Source: Stenotrophomonas maltophilia (GTDB lineage: Bacteria > Pseudomonadota > Gammaproteobacteria > Xanthomonadales > Xanthomonadaceae). From it: 64,000 nt of DNA. The notes under the pieces were generated by a model. The model worked only from the letters and a program-made list of their open reading frames with translations, ran no database searches and was not told the origin of the DNA. The number at the start of each line of letters is the position of its first letter. The first letter of the stretch is position 1. The translations under genes and the position numbers were made by a program. Of this stretch, positions 8,731 through 16,807 are shown one piece after another. Location: contig DEZI01000034.1 of NCBI GenBank assembly GCA_002364755.1, forward strand, positions 6,516 to 70,515, in the 5' to 3' direction.

Positions 8731-8916
8731 TCAGGAAGCCTTGCAGGAGCAGCCGGAAACGCAGTTCCCGCTGTTGACCTTGCAAGCCACCCCAGCTGCG
8801 TTGACGCCTCCGGTGCCCAGCATTTCCAGAGCGCGCGGATCACGCACTTCGCAAAGGCCGTTCTCGTCATAGACGAACGGATGATTCGTTTCAGCGGTCT
8901 GTCTGATCTCTTTCAT
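8731..8916 (-). CDS. Cys-rich RiPP precursor with Gly-Gly leader
   Basis: A 61-aa peptide, first gene of the minus-strand cluster. AAGGAG precedes its ATG. An acidic leader (about 1-37, containing NHPFVYDENG and DPRALEML) ends in GTGG (34-37). The presumed core, residues 38-61, has four cysteines at 45, 52, 56 and 58 within ACKVNSGNCVSGCSC, plus several small residues. A fifth Cys (22) is in the leader. The Gly-Gly fits the C39 peptidase encoded downstream, although position -4 is Gly, not the usual hydrophobic residue. The SPASM enzyme suggests sulfur-to-carbon crosslinks (sacti- or ranthipeptide-like). I do not recognise it as a named precursor family. Confidence 0.85.
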   Translation of the reverse strand: MKEIRQTAETNHPFVYDENGLCEVRDPRALEMLGTGGVNAAGVACKVNSGNCVSGCSCKAS

Positions 8917-9465
8917 AACCTCTCCTTGGCGCTGCGATTTGCCCCGACGAGCCCAATGGCTCGTGGGGGTCTGCCGATGTACGGCAAACTCAATGCCCGC
9001 GGCATCATGCGGGTCGAGTTCGTTTTTTCCACTCCACCCTTAACAGTGCCAATAGATTCTTGCTATCGACGGCATCGGAGCCTGTCGCAATCGTTGAGAG
9101 TGGCTGGCGCGCAGGCGTTTCGAAGACTGTGCGATGAGGCGACAGCCTTCGCGTTTTGCGCGCCCTTGGGTCTGTGCTGCGTGCTTAAGACGTCACGAAG
9201 ATCCGAGCCTGCTCACTAGGCACACGTAACTGGGCCCGATCAGCTCGACGAGACAGGTGCCAGTGTCAGGCGCACCGCAGGGCAGAGGTCCTGCGCTACT
9301 CCCTGCGTTTCCTCACTTATCGTTGGCGCAACGCAGGTCCATACTCCACTGCGTCGCTGAAGAGACCTGTAGGAGATTCGGCGGGTGTCCGCTGACTGAC
9401 ACCACTGGCTCCACACGCACCAGTGCATATGGATCAGTTCCTGTCACCCAACGTGGAGTAGTACC
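8917..9465. other. Intergenic region upstream of the RiPP cluster and an SDR gene
   Basis: A 549-nt gap between divergent genes. It must hold the promoter of the precursor operon (minus) and of the SDR gene (plus). An AT-richer stretch lies at about 9022-9062, on the promoter side of the precursor. Apart from the hairpin at 8942-8971 I see no convincing gene here; ORFs in it are unlike any family. Confidence 0.5.
8942..8971 (-). promoter_or_regulatory. 5' UTR hairpin of the RiPP precursor
   Basis: CCCCGACGAGCC / GGCTCGTGGGG form an 11-bp stem with one bulged G and a 4-nt loop. It ends shortly before the precursor ribosome site on the minus strand. It could stabilise the leader mRNA or act as a small attenuator. 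Confidence 0.45.
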
Positions 9466-10275
9466 GTGAATCCAGCATCGCCGCTTGAAGGTCATGCCGC
9501 CATCGTCACCGGGGCCAGCTCCGGCATCGGGCTGGGCGTTGCACAGGCGCTGGCGCAGGCCGGTGCGTCGGTAGTGGTGAACTACCACGCGCACGAGGAG
9601 CCGGCACGCGAGCTGGTGGATCGCATTGTTGCCGAGGGCGGGCGTGCGATCGCAGTACAGGCTGATGTCGCGAAGGAAGACGAGGTCATACGCCTGTTTG
9701 ATGAGGCAGCCTCCGCCTTCGGACGGGTCGATGTGGTGGTTGCCAATTCGGGTATCCAGAAAGACGCCCCCATCGCGGAGATGTCGCTGGATGACTGGAA
9801 CGCGGTGATCGACATCAACCTCACCGGCCAGTTCCTCTGCGCGCGCGAGGCGGTGAAGCGGTTCCGCTCGCAGCCTGAAGCGCATCGTCCCGCACGCAGC
9901 GCCGGTTCAATCATTACCCTGAGTTCCGTCCACGAAGTCATCCCCTGGGCTGGCCATGTGAACTATGCCTCGGCAAAGGGCGGTATCCGCATGCTGACGC
10001 GGTCGTTGGCGCAGGAAGTCGCTGCAGACCGTATCCGCGTCAATGCCGTAGCACCCGGTGCCATCCGCACACCCATCAATCGCGATGCCTGGGACCGCGA
10101 GGAAGCGCTGACCAGGCTGCTCAAGCTGATTCCCTATGGGCGCATCGGCGAGCCCGAGGACGTCGCACGTGCCGTGGTCTGGTTGGCCTCGGACATGGCC
10201 GACTACGTCACCGGCACGACGCTGTTTGTCGATGGCGGCATGACGTTGTATCCGGAGTTCCGCGACAACGGCTGA
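9466..10275 (+). CDS. Glucose 1-dehydrogenase-like SDR oxidoreductase
   Basis: A 269-aa classical short-chain dehydrogenase. NAD(P) motif TGASSGIG is at about 15-22. NSG at the NAG position, a Ser in the ITLSSV strand, and YASAKGG supplying Tyr-x-x-x-Lys complete the catalytic set. VDGG near the C-terminus is typical of glucose 1-dehydrogenase-type SDRs. The start is a GTG with GGAG nine bases upstream. It faces away from the RiPP cluster and is probably unrelated to it. The substrate is not evident. Confidence 0.9.
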   Translation: MNPASPLEGHAAIVTGASSGIGLGVAQALAQAGASVVVNYHAHEEPARELVDRIVAEGGRAIAVQADVAKEDEVIRLFDEAASAFGRVDVVVANSGIQKDAPIAEMSLDDWNAVIDINLTGQFLCAREAVKRFRSQPEAHRPARSAGSIITLSSVHEVIPWAGHVNYASAKGGIRMLTRSLAQEVAADRIRVNAVAPGAIRTPINRDAWDREEALTRLLKLIPYGRIGEPEDVARAVVWLASDMADYVTGTTLFVDGGMTLYPEFRDNG

Positions 10276-10294
10276 CCTGCGCGTGGGGTAAGCC

Positions 10295-10318
10295 GGCCGG
10301 CGGCCTGCGCCGCCGGCC
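10295..10318. terminator. Bidirectional hairpin between convergent genes
   Basis: GGCCGGCGGC (10295-10304), CTGC loop, GCCGCCGGCC (10309-10318): a perfect 10-bp stem between the SDR and the hydrolase gene ends. There is no U-tract. Confidence 0.6.
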
Positions 10319-10326
10319 TCGCTGGG

Positions 10327-11157
10327 TCAGCGGCTCGCAGCGATCGGTATCGCGGCCATCTCACCGATGGCCTGCACCACCGTTGCGGGGTCCTCCTTCG
10401 CGATGTTGTGGCCGGTAGCCACATAGCGATGCACACCGCGCGCGAAGGTCGAGAACAGCAGCGCGTGCTGCGCCTTCCAGATCACCTTGCCCTCAGCGGT
10501 TTCCTCGAAGACGAAAGGCTTGTCGGCCACTTGGGTCGCGGTCAGCAGTGCCACCGGCACGTCCGGCATCGCACGCTCGCTCGCCGCATCTGCCCCATCA
10601 AGCTGCTCGACCAGCACGCGGTAGTCTGCGGCCATCGAAGGGGGCAGCATTGCCAGCAGCGCGTCGTCATCCGCCTGCACCCGTGCCGCATCCGCCTTCC
10701 TGTAGGCGAGGCGCTGGCCCATCGTGGCCGGGTCCACCAGCACGATGCCGCGCACGCGCTGCGGATGGCGCCTCGCGAACTCCGTCACCAGCAGCCCGCC
10801 GTAGGAGTGACCCACCAGAATCACCTGCTGGCCCGGCGCAACGGTCTCGATCAGCGCACTTAGATCACTCAGGTGGTCATCAATGCGTTTGGTCACGCCA
10901 TCGCTGCCTGATTTGCCCAACCCTGCCCGCGCATAGGCGACGCTCCGGTAGTCGGCCCCCAGGCCGACGATCACCTGCTTCCACGCACCCGGGCCTTGGC
11001 CGAAGCCGGCCTCGAAGACCACCGTGGTGTTGCCCGACCCCGTTTCCTCGCCCTGCAGCGTGTAGCCCCCGCGCTCGACCGAAAACTCGCCTGCGTGCGC
11101 CAGACCGGCTGTCGCCAGCAGGAGAGCGGCTGCCCACATCGTCATTGCCTTGCCCAT
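10327..11157 (-). CDS. Exported alpha/beta hydrolase
   Basis: A 276-aa alpha/beta-hydrolase. A signal peptide (about 1-22, MTMWAAALLLATAGLAHA) points to the periplasm. The nucleophile elbow is GHSYGG (Ser118). The oxyanion segment GFGQGPGAWK lies at about 51-60, and a likely catalytic His sits in ATGHNI near the C-terminus. GGGGAC precedes the ATG. It is divergent from comM with about 240 nt between. An esterase or lipase role is inferred; the substrate is unknown. Confidence 0.85.
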   Translation of the reverse strand: MGKAMTMWAAALLLATAGLAHAGEFSVERGGYTLQGEETGSGNTTVVFEAGFGQGPGAWKQVIVGLGADYRSVAYARAGLGKSGSDGVTKRIDDHLSDLSALIETVAPGQQVILVGHSYGGLLVTEFARRHPQRVRGIVLVDPATMGQRLAYRKADAARVQADDDALLAMLPPSMAADYRVLVEQLDGADAASERAMPDVPVALLTATQVADKPFVFEETAEGKVIWKAQHALLFSTFARGVHRYVATGHNIAKEDPATVVQAIGEMAAIPIAASR

Positions 11158-11397
11158 GAAGCGTCCCCTGTCGGGTGCACGCAGACCCGTGGGATGAGGA
11201 GGCTGGCGCCGATGCGCCGAACCGCGACTCGCGGCAAGTCGTACTGGTACGGTAGTTACCTACAACACCGTTAGCCCCTGCCATAGGTCATGACCGTCAG
11301 CTGTGGGCGATCTCCTATCCGCGCAGTGTGCAAAGCCTGATGGCCGTCCGTTCCACCTACGCCGCACCATCAAGCACCTCTCCGCAGGAATTCCCAC

Positions 11398-12918
11398 ATG
11401 AGCCTGGCGCTGGTCTACAGCCGTGCCCGCGCCGGGGTCGATGCCCCATTGGTGCGGGTGGAAGTGCATCTCTCCGGCGGCCTGCCGGTCACCCAGATCG
11501 TCGGCCTGGCTGAAGCCAGCGTGCGCGAGTCGCGTGAGCGCGTGCGTGCCGCCCTGCTCTGCGCGCGCTTCGATTTTCCGCAGCGGCGCATCACCTTGAA
11601 CCTGGCCCCGGCCGACCTGCCCAAGGAAGGCGGGCGCTACGATCTGGCCATCGCGCTGGGCATCCTCGCCGCCAGCGGCCAGGTCGATCCGCAGTCGCTG
11701 CTGGGTTACGAGTTCCTCGGCGAGCTGGGCCTGACCGGCGAACTGCGTGCGGTCAGCGGCGCGCTGCCCGCCGCGATTGCCGCCGCCGAGGCCGGGCGCA
11801 TCCTGGTGGTACCGCCGGGCAATGCCGCCGAGGCTGCCCTGGCCGAGCATGCCGACGTGCGCGTGGCCCGCACCTTGCTCGAGTGCTGCGCCGGGCTGGG
11901 CAACCCGCGTCTGCTGCCGCCGGTGCAGCGCGTGGACACCACACCACTGCCCCTGCCCGATCTGGCCGACGTGCGCGGGCAGGCACATGCGCGGCGCGCA
12001 TTGGAAGTGGCCGCCGCGGGTGGCCACCATCTGCTGCTGATCGGCAGCCCGGGCTGCGGCAAGACCCTGCTGGCTTCACGCCTGCCCAGCCTGCTGCCGG
12101 ATACCGAGCAGGACGAAGCGCTGCAGCTGGCAGCGATTGCCTCGGTCAGTGGCGAAGGCCTGGACCCGCGGCGCTGGCGGCAGCGGCCGTTCCGCGCGCC
12201 CCACCACAGTGCGAGTGCGGCGGCGCTGGTAGGCGGCGGCAATCCACCCTGCCCCGGCGAGATCTCGCTGGCGCATCACGGGGTGCTGTTCCTGGACGAG
12301 CTACCCGAGTGGAACCGCAGCGCCCTGGAGACGCTGCGTGAGCCCTTGGAGTGCGGGCATATCCGCATCGCGCGTGCGGCGCGCAGCGTGCAGTACCCGG
12401 CGCGCTTCCAGCTGGTGGCCGCGATGAACCCGTGCCCGTGTGGATGGGCGGGTGACCGCAGCAATCGCTGCCTGTGCACCGACGAGCGCGTCACCCGCTA
12501 CCGCGCGCGGGTCTCCGGGCCGCTGCTGGACCGCATCGACCTGCATATCAGTGTGGCCAGGATGGATGCAGTGGAGCTGCGGGAGAGCACGCCACTGGGC
12601 GAACCGAGTGCGGTGGTACGCGCGCGGGTGGAGGCGGCACATGCGCGGCAGCGCGCGCGGGGCGGGTTGAATGCGCATCTGCCACCGGCAGCACTACGGG
12701 CATGCACGCGGTTGAGCGAGGGCGATCAGGATCTGTTGGAACAGGCAATAGAGCGGCTGCAGCTGTCCGCGCGGGCGATGCACCGGATTCTGCGGGTGGC
12801 CCGCACGATTGCGGACCTGGACGCGTGCGAGGTTATCGGAACGGCACATCTGGCGGAGGCGATCGGGTATCGGCAGCTGGACCGGGGGAAGGCAGGGTAT
12901 GGTCCGTCTACGTCGTAG
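11398..12918 (+). CDS. comM: ComM/YifB AAA+ helicase for natural transformation
   Basis: A 506-aa Mg-chelatase-like AAA+ protein. ComM is a hexameric helicase that promotes branch migration during integration of transforming DNA. The N-terminal ChlI-type domain (about 1-170) starts MSLALVYSRA and contains NLAPADLPKEGGRYDLAIALG. Walker A GSPGCGKT lies at about 217-224 and Walker B LFLDELPE at about 300. MNPCPCG plus a CxC pair form the usual Cys-rich insertion. The gene is intact, although comM is a known integration site for resistance islands in Acinetobacter. Confidence 0.95.
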   Translation: MSLALVYSRARAGVDAPLVRVEVHLSGGLPVTQIVGLAEASVRESRERVRAALLCARFDFPQRRITLNLAPADLPKEGGRYDLAIALGILAASGQVDPQSLLGYEFLGELGLTGELRAVSGALPAAIAAAEAGRILVVPPGNAAEAALAEHADVRVARTLLECCAGLGNPRLLPPVQRVDTTPLPLPDLADVRGQAHARRALEVAAAGGHHLLLIGSPGCGKTLLASRLPSLLPDTEQDEALQLAAIASVSGEGLDPRRWRQRPFRAPHHSASAAALVGGGNPPCPGEISLAHHGVLFLDELPEWNRSALETLREPLECGHIRIARAARSVQYPARFQLVAAMNPCPCGWAGDRSNRCLCTDERVTRYRARVSGPLLDRIDLHISVARMDAVELRESTPLGEPSAVVRARVEAAHARQRARGGLNAHLPPAALRACTRLSEGDQDLLEQAIERLQLSARAMHRILRVARTIADLDACEVIGTAHLAEAIGYRQLDRGKAGYGPSTS

Positions 12919-13003
12919 TGCTTCCTGGCCTCACCCGTTCGGGGCAGGCCGGTCGCCGCAGCTGTGGGCAGACTGGCGCCTTCATCCAAGCAGAGACACC
13001 GCA

Positions 13004-13447
13004 ATGAGCACCTCCAACCGCCAGACGGCCAGCTTCGGCGTGCCGTGGGAAGCGGCCTATGGTTATGTCCAGGCCGTGCGCGTGAACAACTCGATCTTCG
13101 TGTCGGGCCAGCTCTCGCATACGCCGGAGGGACAGCTGGTGGCACCGGCCGCCCTGGGTGCTGATGGCAAGCCTGCCAATTTCGACACCATGGAGGCGCA
13201 GATGAAGCGCACCTAGGAGAATGCGCAGGTGCTGCTGGCCGAGCTGGGCGGCTCGCTGGCGGATGTGGTCGAGGAAACCCTGTTCGTCATCGATGTACCG
13301 GCTGCATTCGCCGCCAGCGGCAAGGTCCGGCCCGCCGTCTATGGCCAGCCCGTCCCGCAGGTGGCCAGCAACCTCATCGGCGTGTCGGCGCTGGCGTTCC
13401 CCGAACAGCTGATCGAAATCGCATTCCGCGCGGAAGTGCAGCCGTAA
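13004..13447 (+). pseudogene. RidA-family gene interrupted by an amber codon
   Basis: Read through, this would be a 147-aa RidA/YjgF-type protein (enamine/imine deaminase fold). It has SFGVPWEAAYGYVQAV, VSGQLSHTPEG and the DVVEETLFVIDVPA strand. The frame is broken by TAG at 13214-13216, in MKRT-stop-ENAQVLL where relatives have an aromatic codon. Both halves remain in one frame with no other damage, so the lesion is recent or a sequencing error. Many intact genes nearby end in TAG, which argues against general amber suppression. Confidence 0.85.
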
Positions 13448-13523
13448 CCCCAAGTCTGCGGTATCGGGAAAGGCCCGCGTGCACCATCATCGCCGCGGGC
13501 CTTCGCATACTCCGCCGTTCAAC

Positions 13524-14000
13524 TCACATACCCAGGTCAGACAACCCCGGGTGATCATCCGGGCGACGGCCCAGCGGCCAATGGAACTTCCGCTCACTTT
13601 CCTTGATCGGCATGTCGTTGATGCACGAGAAGCGGCGCTGCATCAGGCCATCCGCGCCGAATTCCCAGTTCTCGTTGCCATACGAGCGGAACCAGTTGCC
13701 CGAGTCGTCGCGCCACTCGTAGGCGTAGCGCACGGCAATGCGGTTGTCGGTGAAGGCCCACAGCTCTTTGATCAGGCGGTACTCGAGTTCCTTCTTCCAT
13801 TTGCGGGCGAGGAACTGCCGCGCTTCTTCGCGGCCGTGGGTGAACTCGGCACGGTTGCGCCATTGCGTATCAAGCGAGTACGCCAGCGAAACCTTGTCGG
13901 CATCGCGGGAATTCCAGCCATCCTCGGCAAGGCGCACCTTCTCGATGGCCGATGCAAGGGTGAAGGGGGGGAGCGGCGGGCGGGGTGCTTCTACGGACAC
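13524..14000 (-). CDS. DUF1348 (NTF2-like) protein
   Basis: A 158-aa nuclear-transport-factor-2-fold protein of the DUF1348 type. The conserved stretches KVRLAEDGWNSRD, QWRNRAEF, FLARKWKKELEYRLIKELW and NENWEF span the domain. The GTG start at 14000 is chosen because GGAGG lies seven bases upstream; an ATG at 14021 would add seven residues. It follows the TetR gene by 62 nt on the same strand, so it is probably its target. The biochemical role of the family is not established. Confidence 0.85.
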   Translation of the reverse strand: MSVEAPRPPLPPFTLASAIEKVRLAEDGWNSRDADKVSLAYSLDTQWRNRAEFTHGREEARQFLARKWKKELEYRLIKELWAFTDNRIAVRYAYEWRDDSGNWFRSYGNENWEFGADGLMQRRFSCINDMPIKESERKFHWPLGRRPDDHPGLSDLGM

Positions 14001-14062
14001 GGTGGGGCCTCCAGTCAACATGGATGAACGGGGTACTACGGTGGGTGTTGATGACGCAGGCG

Positions 14063-14629
14063 TCAGCGCCTGGCCTGCTCCAGCAACAGCTGCGCAACGT
14101 CTCTTGCGGTGTCTGCGGCGTCGTGGTCGCCCATCACGCGCGAGACGGTGATGGCGCCTTCCATGAGCACCAGCAGCCGGCGTGCAAGCGCCTCCGGCTG
14201 CTCGATATCCAGTTGCCCGGTCAGTTCCAGTGTGTAATCGAGCAACTTCTGTTTGTGATGCTTCGCGATGCGGCGGATCGGATCGTCGGGGTCGCCGACT
14301 TCGCCTGCGGTGTTGATGAACGCACAGCCGCGGTAGCCCTCCGATGCAAACCAGCCTTTGAGCACGGTGAACATGCCGAGGATGCGCGCTTCGGGCGTTT
14401 CGGCCTTGTCGCATTGCTGCTGGAACCAGGCCAGCCAGCGCACGTCGCGCGCACTCAATGCGGCAGCGGCCACGTCGTCCTTGTTTTCGAAGTGGCGGTA
14501 GATGCTCTTGCGCGCCACGCCGGAGGTCTTCACCAGCAGGTCCATGCCCGTGGCATGGATACCGTTCTGGTAGATCAGCGCCTCGGCCGTGGCCAGGATC
14601 TTCTGTTGGGTGTCGGGGGTCTTGTTCAC
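14063..14629 (-). CDS. TetR-family transcriptional regulator
   Basis: A 188-aa regulator. The N-terminal helix-turn-helix (about 8-55) has ILATAEALIYQNG and GVARKSIYRHFENKDD, the TetR signature. The C-terminal ligand and dimer domain has CAFINTAGEV, common in repressors near DUF1348 or oxidoreductase genes. It probably controls the DUF1348 gene just downstream and possibly the divergent hydrolase. The ligand is unknown. Confidence 0.9.
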   Translation of the reverse strand: MNKTPDTQQKILATAEALIYQNGIHATGMDLLVKTSGVARKSIYRHFENKDDVAAAALSARDVRWLAWFQQQCDKAETPEARILGMFTVLKGWFASEGYRGCAFINTAGEVGDPDDPIRRIAKHHKQKLLDYTLELTGQLDIEQPEALARRLLVLMEGAITVSRVMGDHDAADTARDVAQLLLEQARR

Positions 14630-14796
14630 GACTCCAAGGTAGAACGCCCATTCTCCCTCGTCAACCCCTTACTGCACATGCCGCTGTGCGGCACATCCAT
14701 CCAAGACGATCTATCAAAGAGTTCGGAAAATTCATCACCTTGCGACCTGAAAGCGGGCGCAAAGTAGGTCCCACCACCACCCAGACGAGATCCGCC

Positions 14797-15750
14797 ATGA
14801 ACACCTTCACCCGCACGCTGGCCGTTGCCGCCCTCGCCCTGTCAGTCCAGGCCGGCCTGTCCGCGCAGGCCGCCGAACCGCCCAAGCCGGCCGCTGTCAC
14901 CACCATCGCGCGCACCGCCAGCTACATCACCACCGCCGATGGCGTGCAGCTGTACTACAAGGATTGGGGCCCGAAGGACGGCCCGGTCGTCACCTTCAGC
15001 CACGGCTGGCCGCTGAACTCGGACAGCTGGGAATCGCAGATGATCTTCCTGGCCAATGCCGGCTACCGCGTCATCGCCCACGACCGTCGCGGCCATGGCC
15101 GTTCCAGCCAGCCCTGGGATGGCAACGACATGGATCACTACGCCGATGATCTGGCCACGGTGATCAACACCCTGGACCTGCACGACGTCACCCTGGTCGG
15201 CTTCTCCACCGGTGGCGGCGAAGTGGCGCGTTACATCGGTCGCCATGGCACCGGCCGGGTCAAGAAGGCCGTGCTCATCAGCTCGGTGCCGCCGTTCATG
15301 CTGAAGACTGCCGACAACCCCAACGGCCTGCCGATCGAAGTGTTCGATGGCATCCGCAAGGCGCAGATGGACAACCGCGCGCAGCTGTACAAGGACATTC
15401 CGTCGGGCCCGTTCTACGGCTTCAACCGCCCGGGTGCGAAGGTCTCGCAGGGCCTGATCGATGCCTGGTGGGCGCAGGGCATGCAGGGCGGCCACAAGAA
15501 CACCTACGATTCGATCGCCGCGTTCTCGGCCACCGATTTCCGCGCCGACCTGAAGAAGTTCGACGTGCCGACCCTGGTCATCCACGGCGATGACGACCAG
15601 ATCGTGCCGATCGACATCTCCGGCCGCCAGTCGGCCAAGCTGATCAAGGGTGCGAAGCTGATCGTGTACCCGGGTGCGCCGCACGGCCTGACCGATACGC
15701 ACAAGGATCGGGTCAACCAGGATCTGCTGACGTTCCTGCAGGAGAAGTGA
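14797..15750 (+). CDS. Exported chloroperoxidase-type alpha/beta hydrolase
   Basis: A 317-aa alpha/beta hydrolase of the non-heme chloroperoxidase/arylesterase group. It carries a signal peptide (about 1-26, ending AQAA). SHGWPLNSDSWE gives the oxyanion loop, GFSTGG the nucleophile Ser137, HGDDDQIVP the acid (about D267) and PGAPHGL the His. The perhydrolase and haloperoxidase activities known for the family are side reactions; an esterase or lactonase role is likely. It is divergent from the tetR gene, and a strong hairpin follows. Confidence 0.9.
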   Translation: MNTFTRTLAVAALALSVQAGLSAQAAEPPKPAAVTTIARTASYITTADGVQLYYKDWGPKDGPVVTFSHGWPLNSDSWESQMIFLANAGYRVIAHDRRGHGRSSQPWDGNDMDHYADDLATVINTLDLHDVTLVGFSTGGGEVARYIGRHGTGRVKKAVLISSVPPFMLKTADNPNGLPIEVFDGIRKAQMDNRAQLYKDIPSGPFYGFNRPGAKVSQGLIDAWWAQGMQGGHKNTYDSIAAFSATDFRADLKKFDVPTLVIHGDDDQIVPIDISGRQSAKLIKGAKLIVYPGAPHGLTDTHKDRVNQDLLTFLQEK

Positions 15751-15757
15751 GGGATGA

Positions 15758-15787
15758 GGGCTCCGGCGTTGCGCCGGGGCCCTTTCT
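15758..15787 (+). terminator. Rho-independent terminator
   Basis: GGGCTCCGGCG, TTG loop, CGCCGGGGCCC then TTTCT. The 11-bp stem has one G-U pair and lies right after the chloroperoxidase-type gene. Confidence 0.75.
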
Positions 15788-15958
15788 CTGCCCCACGCCT
15801 TCGCTGACCGCCACGCCAGCGCCAGGCACAGTCCTCGCTTGATAAGCGCACGCGAAGAGCGGGCGCCCCCCCCGGCATATCTTCTTCACCACACGTTCGT
15901 CGGAGCTTCCGCAGCAACGCCCTACCCTGCAGGCTCCCTCCACGAAAGGACGCCTGAC

Positions 15959-16456
15959 ATGGCCATCAAGACAGCGGAAGACCTCTTCATCCATGAACTG
16001 TCCGACATCTACAGTGCCGAAAAGCAGCTGACCAAGGCCCTGCCCCGCTTGGCCCGTGCCGCAGAGAACCCGGACCTGGCTGCAGCCTTTGAAACCCACC
16101 TGGAGGAAACCCAGGGCCAGATCGAACGTATCGATCAGGTCGTCGACGTCCTGGGTATCCGCCTGAAGCGGATCAAATGCGCGGCGATGGAAGGCCTGGT
16201 CGAGGAAGGCAAGGAGGTCATCGATGCCATCGACAAGGGCCCGGTACGGGATGCGGCGCTGATTGGCGGCGCGCAGAAGGTCGAGCATTACGAGATCGCC
16301 TCGTACGGCACCATCGCCGCGCTGGCCAAACAGCTTGGTTACAAGGATGCGCTGCCGTTGCTGCTGGAAACGCTGGAAGAGGAAAAGGCCACCGACGAGA
16401 AGCTGACCCTGCTGGCCAAGGGCGGCGGCAATGCCAAGGCGGCCCAGGCGGCCTGA
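15959..16456 (+). CDS. YciF-type ferritin-like protein (DUF892)
   Basis: A 165-aa four-helix ferritin-like protein. The opening KTAEDLFIHELSDIYSAEKQL and the EHYEIASYGT segment supply the Glu/His residues expected for the di-iron site. AAGGA precedes the ATG. YciF-like proteins are stress-induced in enterobacteria; their exact reaction is not settled. It stands alone between two strong hairpins. Confidence 0.9.
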   Translation: MAIKTAEDLFIHELSDIYSAEKQLTKALPRLARAAENPDLAAAFETHLEETQGQIERIDQVVDVLGIRLKRIKCAAMEGLVEEGKEVIDAIDKGPVRDAALIGGAQKVEHYEIASYGTIAALAKQLGYKDALPLLLETLEEEKATDEKLTLLAKGGGNAKAAQAA

Positions 16457-16474
16457 GCCAGGTACCGTTTGACC

Positions 16475-16500
16475 CGGCGCCGCCCATGATGGCGGCGCCG
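16475..16500. terminator. GC-rich terminator hairpin
   Basis: CGGCGCCGCC and GGCGGCGCCG form a perfect 10-bp stem with a 6-nt loop directly after the ferritin-like gene, followed by TTGT. Confidence 0.65.
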
Positions 16501-16526
16501 TTGTACCACGCACTGACGAGGCCTGC

Positions 16527-16805
16527 ATGCATCCGGATATCCTTGGCTGGGCGGCAACCATCGTGCTGATGGCCACGCTGATCCGGCAGATGGTGAAGCA
16601 ATGGCAGTCACCCCACCCGGAAACGGTTTCGAAGTGGTTGTTCCTGGGCCAGATGACCGCCTCCACGCTGTTCACGATCTACAGCGTGTTGTTGGGCTCC
16701 ACGGTATTCGTGGTAACCAATGTGCTGCTCCTGCTGACTGCGGTGGTGGGTCAAGCCCTGGCGTGGCGTCGCCGCCGAGTCGTTACCCGCACGCGCAGGG
16801 GTTGA
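16527..16805 (+). CDS. Small membrane protein, SemiSWEET/PQ-loop-like
   Basis: A 92-aa protein with three hydrophobic segments (about 5-22, 37-56 and 58-80) and a basic tail. The layout, HP near the start and Q-x-x-T in the second helix, resembles half-size sugar transporters (SemiSWEET), but similarity is weak by eye. It ends two bases before the isochorismatase-like gene, so the pair is co-transcribed. Confidence 0.65.
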   Translation: MHPDILGWAATIVLMATLIRQMVKQWQSPHPETVSKWLFLGQMTASTLFTIYSVLLGSTVFVVTNVLLLLTAVVGQALAWRRRRVVTRTRRG

Positions 16806-16807
16806 CC

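Noticed and set aside
8722..9219. Plus-strand ORF across the precursor and its upstream region
   Set aside because: Its first part is antisense to the precursor and its second part has no coherent pattern; the minus-strand precursor has a good ribosome site.
13524..14651. A single 375-aa minus-strand ORF
   Set aside because: Its upper half runs out of frame through the TetR gene; the lower half is the separate DUF1348 gene with its own GTG and Shine-Dalgarno.
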